Source: Progne subis subis (Eukaryota > Chordata > Aves > Passeriformes > Hirundinidae). Taken from it: DNA of 64,000 nt. Positions 57,446-64,000 of this stretch are shown piece by piece. Position 1 is the stretch's first letter. Each line of letters opens with the position of its first letter. The notes under the pieces are model-generated. The model searched no databases and was not told the origin of the DNA. It saw nothing but the letters and a program-made list of their open reading frames with translations. The position numbers were made by a program, and so were the translations under genes. The stretch covers positions 1 through 64,000 of the forward strand of contig JAKJHU010001081.1 of the NCBI GenBank assembly GCA_022316685.1. The letters are read 5' to 3'.

Positions 57446-58640
57446 CTTCAGTAATTGAGCATCTTTTAAAAGAAAATATCTTAGAACCATGTATGTCCCC
57501 TCATAACACCCCTATATTAGCCATAAAGAAAGATGAGGGAAAGTTTAGATTAGTCCAGGATTTGAGAGAAATAAATAAAAGAACTATTGCTCGACACCCA
57601 GTAGTACCTAACCCCTATACCTTGCTGAGTAAAATTCCAAGAGAGCATACCTGGTTCACAGTGATAGACTTAAAGGATGCTTTTTGGGCATGTCCCCTAG
57701 CAGAAGAGTGTAGGGATTGGTTCGCCTTTGAATGGGAACATCCAGACAGGGGAAGGAAACAACAGCTAAGGTGGACCCGGTTACCACAGGGTATACGGAA
57801 TCGCCAAATATCTTCGGACAGGCCCTAGAAACATTATTAGAACAGTTTAGTCCCAAAGAAGGAGTTCAAATTTTGCAATACGTGGATGATTTATTAATAT
57901 CAGGGGAGACAGAAAAGAAGTTAAAGATGTAAGTATACAACTTCTAAACTTTCTTGGAGAAAAGGGGTTAAAAGTATCTCAGAGTAAACTACAGTTTGTA
58001 GAAAATGAAGTCACTTATTTAGGACACATAATCGGAAAGGGGAGTAAAAGGTTAAGCCCTGCAAGAATTTCAGGAATAGTGTCTATATCACCTCCAAAAA
58101 CTAAGAGAGACATAAGGAAACTTCTAGGCCTGTTTGGATACTGCAAGCACTGGATAGATAAGTACACTCAAGGGGTCAAATTTCTTTATGATAAATTAAT
58201 AGACCAGGAACCAATGAATTGGACAGAGAGTGACGAGAGGCAGCTGCAGGATCTAAAAGAGAAATTATCCTCAGCACCAGTTTTAAGCTTACCAGATCTT
58301 AAAAAGGAGTTTGATTTATTTGTAAACACTGAGAAGGGATAGCATACGGAGTTTTAACCCAAGAATGGGGAGGATACCGAAAACCTGTAGCATTTTTATC
58401 AAAACTGTTAGATCCAGTTGCTAGGGGATGGCCGGCTTGTCTCCAAGCAGTTGCAGCTGCAGCTATTTAATAGAAGAAGCTCAAAAGTTAACATTACAGG
58501 GAAAGATAAAGATACATACTCCACATGATTTGAAAACAATTTAAGTCAAAGAGCTCAAAAGTGGCTCACAGATTCTAGAATCCTAAAATATGAAATTATA
58601 CTGATAAATTCAAATAACCTAGAACTAACAACATCAAAAG
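57418..58640 (+). pseudogene. Reverse transcriptase, broken
   Basis: The first frame (57418-57828) covers fingers and early palm with KFRLVQDLREIN and the catalytic Asp in FTVIDLKDAFW. A frameshift near 57790 moves to the frame with ILQYVDDLLISGE (57732-57932). A further shift follows near 57925. The thumb and connection (58079-58342) read KRDIRKLLGLFGY and LFVNTEKG; another shift follows near 58340. The last connection part (58345-58640) has stops. Confidence 0.88.
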
Positions 58641-58713
58641 CTTAAATCCAGCTCAATTTCTCTCTGGTGAGCCCACTGAAGAAATAGAACACCATTGCCT
58701 AGAACTCATTGAT

Positions 58714-59451
58714 ATGCAGACAAAAGTAAGGGAAGATTTAGAGGATACACCCCTTCCATATGGGAGAGTGTTGTTCACAGATGGGTCATCCCGAGTGGTG
58801 GAAGGGAAAAGAATATCAGGATACTCTGTGATTGAGGGAGAGAAAATGAAAGTTTTAGAAAAGGGAAAGTTACCAAGTAATTGGTCAGCACAGTGCTGTG
58901 AAATATATGCACTAAAGAGAGGGCTAGACTTACTTAAAGATGACCGAGGGACCATTTACACAGACTCTAGATATGCCTTTGGTATCGTGCACACATTTGG
59001 GAAAATTTGGGAAGGACGGGGATATTTAAATTCAAAAGGGAAAAACTTAATACACACAGAATTAATAAAGTCAGTGTTAAAATCTTTACAAAAACCAGTA
59101 GAAATTGCAGTAGTTCACATAAAAGGACATCAAAAGGGAGATATGCCCGAGATAAGGGGAAACCAGTTAGCTGATAAAACAGCCAGAGAAGCAGCTTTAG
59201 AACCAGGAGAACCAGTAAAAATCCTCAAATTAGAGAAAATACCAAGAAAAGAAGAAGAAAGGATAGAGCAAGTGTTTAGTAAAAAAGAGCAGAAAGCAAT
59301 AAAAGAATTAGGATTACACCAGGGGGAACACGGAGTGTGGTTAACAGCTGACGGACGGAAATTCTTAAATAAAGCCCTAGCCAGAAAAATACTTACAGAA
59401 ATACATAATTTAACCCACTGGGGAACCCAGGGTTATGTGACCATTTCCTAA
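58714..59451 (+). pseudogene. RNase H and integrase N-terminus
   Basis: A 245-codon frame. RNase H residues: VLFTDGSSRV, CCEIYALKRG, IYTDSRYAFG and VVHIKGHQKGD, so all catalytic positions look present. The integrase finger begins at the end (EIHNLTHWG). A break at about 59430-59451 stops the frame before the Cys pair, which reads CIICQK near 59510. Confidence 0.88.
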
Positions 59452-60452
59452 GGGAAAACCTATGTATTGGAGTACACGAATTAGCAAAAGCAGTTACTCA
59501 GGGATGTATAATATGTCAGAAAATAAATCAAAAAGTTATGAGAAAAACTGAGCCTGGAGGGAGGGAGTTAGCCTTAAGGCCCTTCCAGAACGTGCAAATT
59601 GATTTTACTGAGATGCCCCCTGTTCAAGGGTACAAACACTTGTTAGTGATCATAGATCACCTTACCCATTGGGTAGAGGCATTTCCTACAAAAAGGGAAA
59701 CAGCAGAAGTAGTAACAAAAATCATATTAGAAGATATCCTCCCTCGGTATGGGCTGATAAATAATATTGATTCAGACAGAGGGCCACATTTCACAGCACA
59801 AATTCTACAACAGGTAACACAAGCCTTAGGGATAAAATGGAGGTTACACACCCCATGGCATCCCCAAAGCTCAGGCAGAGTAGAAAGGATGAACAAAACC
59901 ATTAAAAATGTACTGACTAAACTAATAGCAGAAACTCAACTAAATTGGCTTAAATGCTTACCCCTAGCATTACTACGAATCAGAACACAGCCACGAGCAG
60001 ATCTAGGAGTGTCACCATATGAAATGTTATTTGGGCTTCCCTTTTTGTTATCTCCTTATAGTTCTAAAGACTACCTGGAAGGAGAGGAAATCACTAGAAA
60101 ATATCTAAAAACCATTGGACAAACCTTAGAAAATCTCAGAAAGAAAGGCTATCTTCCTCAAACTTCCCCTTTGGATGCAAATGTGCATAATATCAATCCT
60201 GGAGACTGGGTATTGATCAAAACGTGGACTAATACCCCGCTGACCCCGAAGTTTGAAGGTCCCTACCAAGTACTGTTAACAACTCACACAGCAGTGCGCA
60301 CTAAGGAAAAAGGATGGACCCACATCACCAGAGTTAAAGGGCCAGTACCCCCTCCTGGAGAGAACCCGAGTTCAGCACCCTCACCGGATGAAACCGAGTG
60401 GACAGTAACACCACACCCGAAAGACTTGAAATTAACCTTTAAAAAGAAATAA
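59452..60452 (+). pseudogene. Integrase core and C-terminal domain
   Basis: The open part (59538-60452, 304 codons) carries all three catalytic positions: Asp in NVQIDFTEMP, Asp in NIDSDRGPHF and Glu in SSGRVERMNK. The C-terminal domain follows (GDWVLIKTW, then THITRVKGPVP) with a Pro/Ser tail. Joins viral DNA ends to host DNA in intact relatives. Only the N-terminal junction is broken. Confidence 0.9.
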
Positions 60453-61085
60453 GAGATAACAGAGACTGTGAAAACCTTTTGTTTCAGTTGCCTCTCATAA
60501 TCAACGAACTCAAAAAAGGGGGGGGGGGGCACAATAAGGGTTAATTTCTGTAAACCTAAGTCAGTTTTTGTAATTAGCAATTTTAGATATGTTTAAGTAA
60601 TAGATATATTAAAAAGGGGTATAAGTTCTTTTTGTATTAATTTTACATATAGTTTAAGTTTTTTTATAAGTAAGAATTTAAGTAAGTTTAAGGGGTTTTT
60701 TTTAATAATAATTTTTAAATTGTAAGTTTTATGAATAGCAATTTAAATAAGTTTAAGTAATAGAAAAAGTATAAGGGTTTTTTATTAAGTTTAAATTGTT
60801 TAGGTTTTATAAATAGTGATTTAAATAAGTTTAAGATTTTTTCTTTGTTAATTTTAAAAGTTGTTAAGTTCTATAAGTAGCAGTTTGAACAAATTTAAGT
60901 AATAGAAAAATTAAAAGAGTGTAAAGTTTTTTTTGAAGAAAAAAAAAAGAGTAAATCTCCTACAGAACATTCTCTAAGGGCAACTAAATTAATAGGGAAG
61001 GGAAGTGGAAGCATGTAAGTGGGTTCTTTAGGAGACCTCTCCACTCCAAGAGGCAAGGCCGGGTGGAGCAAGAGATCCAGGAAGG
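60453..61085 (+). other. Pol-env spacer: G-tract and AT-rich repeats
   Basis: After pol, a purine run aaaaaagggggggggggg (near 60511-60529) looks like a second polypurine tract. From 60560 to about 60930 the words agtttaagtaatagaaaaa and ttataa(g/a)ta(g/a) recur about five times in diverged units of 60-90 bases. No open frame of note. The spacer is unusual, because env normally overlaps or closely follows pol. Confidence 0.65.
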
Positions 61086-62026
61086 ATGGCCCATACCGGA
61101 CTCTTGGGAGGGATCGTACTGGTGATGTTCATAAAGCACACCTATGAAACAAAAGCCTGTGCTAACTGCTACCATCCAGTGTACGATGGAGAGGATCTCA
61201 GATCCTTATTCAGGGTCCATACTAACGTGAACCCAAACTGCTTTGACCACTCCCAGTTGAATACTTGCCAAGAGGATGGAAAAGTTTATTGGACCACAAA
61301 AAACACAGCTAGTTATGCACAGCGCCTGTTTGGGGAATGTCCTATAGGAGACACTTGGTTATGCTTTGAAGCAGATCACAAAGGATTGAGGGATATAATA
61401 AAAGAAAAAGTGTTGACAACAAAATTTGAAAAAAGCCTAGACATCCCATCAGGAAAAAACCTGTTCATTGACTTAGTAGAAAGGATCAGTCGAGAATTAA
61501 ATTTAACTGAGTGCTGGATATGTGGAGGTACACAAATGTCTGAAATATGGCCCTGGGAAGGAATTAGCTTAAGCCCTCTAGAAATTCTAAAATGGAAACA
61601 GACTGAACAGAATACACAAAGTTAAGAACAAGGGGAAGAGAGAAGTGGGATCTCAAATCTAAAATCATTGGGGAAGAATGTATCATGAGGACAGGAACCA
61701 GGTACAAAACCCGTGTGGGAAAATTAATGTGTAAAAGGTATATAATAGTGATAAACTTAAGTGCTAAATGGGTTCCCAAAGGGCCTAACAAGTATTGGTC
61801 AACTGAGAACACGGAAAAATGTATCTATAATGAGAGGTATGAATTATATGAATGTATTGACAAAGCTATAAATCCTTTTTGGGGGATAAAAGAACTGTCT
61901 CGGTTTTGGCAACAACCTTTTGAAACTAGGGAAGATTACTGGGAAGCTCCAAATCACCTGTTTGGATCTGTGGGGATACTGCCTATACAAAATTGCCTGG
62001 GGATTGGTCGGGAAGCTGTACAATAG
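61086..62026 (+). pseudogene. Env surface subunit, broken
   Basis: ATG at 61086 begins a short hydrophobic leader (LLGGIVLVMFIKH) and a Cys-rich surface protein to a stop at 61625. The frame has the CWICGG motif (near 61515), the CXXC used by gammaretroviral Env to link to the transmembrane subunit. The coding resumes in the frame 61685-62026, with stops between 61625 and 61685. Similarity to Env rests on order and this motif. Confidence 0.8.
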
Positions 62027-62507
62027 GGATCATAAAGCCAGCTTTCTTCCTATTACCCAAGAGATTAGGAGCACACCTAGGAGTCCCAGTATATGACAAT
62101 CTGGGAAAAGTCGAACGAAAAAAAGAGGATACTCTAACAATTGGTGGAGACCAAAAATGGAAAGGAAAAATATGGACCCCAGAAGAGATCATTAAAACCT
62201 ATGGACCAGCTACATGGGCACAGGACGGGTCCTGGGGGTATCGCACTCCAATTACATGTTAAATAGAATCATTAGGCTCCAGGCTGTGTTAGAAATGGTA
62301 TCTAACAGAACAGCTCTCGCATTAGACCACATCACTGACCAACTAACACAAACAAGAGCTGTAATATACCAAATACGTCTTGCTGTAGACTACCTTTTAG
62401 CAGATGAAGGAGGAATCTGTGGTAAGTTTAATTCGTCTGAATGTTGTTTAGAAATTGATGATAAAAGCGCAGTAATTAAAAACATCTCAAAGAAATCCGA
62501 AAGCTAG
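62027..62507 (+). pseudogene. Env transmembrane subunit, ectodomain
   Basis: The junction piece is in one frame (61993-62262) and the helical core in the next (62214-62507). The core has a heptad region ([18 protein letters not shown]), then an immunosuppressive-domain-like stretch and the disulfide motif [10 protein letters not shown] (a CX7CC rather than CX6CC form). A stop follows at 62505. A basic cleavage site between subunits is not clearly seen. Confidence 0.8.
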
Positions 62508-62870
62508 CCTATGTGGGAAATCAGGAGTGGACTCCCTAATGGATACCAACTGGTGGAATAGTTTTTGGTCATTTAGGGGGATTGGTGGAAGAAAGCTGGG
62601 TTTATGATAATTTGCTCAATCACCGGGTTAATGTTTTTACCTTGTCTAATCCCATGTCTAATTCGAACGATTACCTCCACAGTCCAAGCCAGTATCCAGA
62701 TCCCTAAAGCAACCAGTCAAACACAGACCAAAATGATGGTAATAGAGAGTCAAGACCCGAACATGAGAATGCCAAAGAAATATATGAAAAGTTCCAAAAA
62801 TGTAGAAAAATTATTTTCAAGAAGAGGAGGTAACAAATTGATGCGAGCTAAAGCTCGATCAAAGAAATAG
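62508..62870 (+). pseudogene. Env membrane anchor and tail
   Basis: After the break, the frame 62604-62870 reads a hydrophobic segment (ICSITGLMFLPCLIPCLI) followed by a long polar, Lys-rich cytoplasmic tail to the stop at 62868-62870. The tail stop lies inside the polypurine tract start. Confidence 0.7.
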
Positions 62871-62880
62871 AGGGGGGAGT
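62869..62880 (+). promoter_or_regulatory. Polypurine tract
   Basis: agaggggggagt directly before the 3' LTR, the plus-strand primer position. Confidence 0.85.
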
Positions 62881-63490
62881 TGTTATAAATAAATTCTATT
62901 CAAAAATCTATGTTTTAGTTACTTAATTGTTAAGTAATTCCATTAAGATTGTTAATGCTAGCTTCTATATAAAGAATTTGCCTTATTCCTGTTTTAATAC
63001 TGATTTATTACCTTATTTGCTTGTTTGTTAATTAAGAATTCACCTTATTACCTGTATCTCTGCTCCCATTCAGATAGTGTCTGAATATGCAAATAAAAAG
63101 AACGCTAGAATTCTGGGAACAACTCAAGAACAAGAGACTCTGAAAAGCAGGGAACCAAAGTAAAATCCAGGACTGTAGTCGCATTTTAGACTAGTGCAAG
63201 AAGTACGGGGGTCCGCCGAAGCAGCTTCATTTAGTCCGTGACCTGAGAAGGAGTCCCCCATCGCTGGATGACCCCTGATCAGCGACGCGAAACGGACTCC
63301 CCGGCAAGGGAAAAAGCCCGTGAGGGGGGGTGGGAGTCCCCAGCTTTGCTGTGAAGCGAAGCTGTGTGTACCTCCTCCTCCACGTTGCCAAGGGAGCAAG
63401 CAAGCTCTCCCCCAAGGCCAAGCTTGATAATAAAGAAACATACAAAACCAGCAAGTCTCTGACTCTCTATTATATTTTTTTTCCAGAACA
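62881..63490 (+). repeat. Gammaretrovirus-like 3' LTR
   Basis: 610 bp, tgttataaataa to ttttttttccagaaca. A few differences from the 5' LTR (for example near 62900, 62960 and 63225). It ends 5 bp before the ATG of the zinc-finger exon, in the same orientation, and its end resembles a splice acceptor. Confidence 0.9.
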
Positions 63491-63495
63491 GCTGG

Positions 63496-64000
63496 ATGGA
63501 GGAGAAGGCTGTGAGGAAGAGGAAGATGCCCCAGGACAGCCAGGCAGGTGAGGAGAAAGTCAGTGCCCCTTTCCCCCTCTCTCCTGCTCCATCTCCCAGC
63601 CCAGCATGACCCCCGGCTGCAGGACAATGCCACTGCCGACGCCGTCCTGCTGAGGACGCACTGGGGGATCTCCTTCCCCTTCCTTCTGGCACGGAGGCAA
63701 ATCCCATACATCTCCTTGTCCTTCCTCCCCTAGACAAGGAGCTGAGGATGGAGACCAGGGAGGATAAATCCCTGAGGCAGAACCTTGTGGAAGAGGTCAT
63801 TTTGAGCAGCTCCACAGTGCAGAAATCCATAGAGGAGGGAAAGCTCCAAAGATGGCACAAAAAGAGAAGCTCTAAACCCATCCCAGGGTGCTCTGAGGAG
63901 GAAAGACCCACCCTGTGCCAGGAAGATGGAGAGGACTTCATCCAGGGCTCAGACCTGGTGGTCCATGAGCAGCTTCATGATGGGGAGAAGCCCCACAAGT
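63496..64000 (+). CDS. C2H2 zinc-finger protein, 5' part, runs off the window
   Basis: Exon 1 (ATG 63496 to 63547) codes for 17 residues beginning [17 protein letters not shown], a Lys/Arg-rich start. A donor (caggcag/gtgagg) is followed by a 186-base intron and an acceptor (ctcccctag, ending 63733). Exon 2 is open to the window end, reading [12 protein letters not shown] and a charged linker, then [12 protein letters not shown], the usual lead-in to the first finger. No stop or frameshift is seen, unlike copy A at 8060-9760, to which it aligns over intron and exon. No KRAB domain is present in the visible part. Expected role: nuclear DNA-binding regulator. The fingers lie beyond 64000. Confidence 0.8.

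Larger units (their letters stand above)
52975..63490 (+). mobile_element. Gammaretrovirus-like provirus with two LTRs
   Basis: 10.5 kb. Order: LTR (52975-53581), tRNA-Pro-like primer site, 1.37-kb leader, gag (54973-56908), protease in frame after an amber codon, RT, RNase H, integrase, a 630-base spacer with G-tract and AT-rich repeats, env (61086-62870), polypurine tract, LTR (62881-63490). The LTRs are very similar (607 and 610 bp). The flanks (cccaac and gctgga) show no target-site repeat. Each gene has at least one break, so it cannot replicate as it stands. Confidence 0.92.

Overview
The window looks like bird genomic DNA, probably from a songbird. The evidence is CR1 LINE 3' ends, a decayed olfactory receptor of the bird-expanded OR14 type, C2H2 zinc-finger genes with the avian exon layout, and several avian-type endogenous retroviruses (ERVs). 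There are no bacterial genes, and I found no RNA gene. Most long open frames in the GC-rich intergenic DNA are not genes.

Layout. 1-12690: intergenic DNA, then duplication copy A (about 2608-8015), holding LTR-like repeats and followed by a broken zinc-finger gene (8060-9760). 12691-17018: an ERVL-like provirus on the minus strand that kept pol, lost gag, and has two unlike LTRs. 17019-24127: a second minus-strand provirus, gammaretrovirus-like with a tRNA-Phe-type primer site. It has decayed gag, protease, RT and RNase H, almost no integrase, no recognisable env and no 3' LTR; instead there are small Cys/Trp-rich open frames. 24128-32728: CR1 pieces, the OR pseudogene (26216-27174), a tandem repeat of about 145 bp (28690-29420) and a diverged partner of the left flank. 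32729-38220: duplication copy B. 38221-63490: about 25 kb of ERVs in +, -, + order. They are a class II provirus cut off in RNase H, a class II provirus with both LTRs, and a 10.5-kb gammaretrovirus-like provirus with both LTRs. 63491-64000: the start of a second, so far intact zinc-finger gene.

Reading the two halves together, the block [repeats + zinc-finger gene] exists twice. Copy A is compact and its zinc-finger gene is dead. In copy B the ERV cluster lies between the repeat block and the zinc-finger gene, and the last LTR ends 5 bp before that gene's first ATG, with a splice-acceptor-like end.

The proviruses are all broken by stops and frameshifts. They still show diagnostic parts: primer sites resembling tRNA-Pro, -Phe, -Lys, -Trp and -Asn, zinc knuckles, DTG protease motifs (one mutated to DTE), dUTPase domains, YVDD/YMDD/YIDD polymerase motifs, integrase motifs and an Env CXXC motif. 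The least explained parts are the Cys-rich frames at 17.1-18.5 kb, the LTR/zinc-finger junction at 63.49 kb, and a primer-site motif present three times at 51.72-51.82 kb. All coordinates of LTR ends come from reading by eye.
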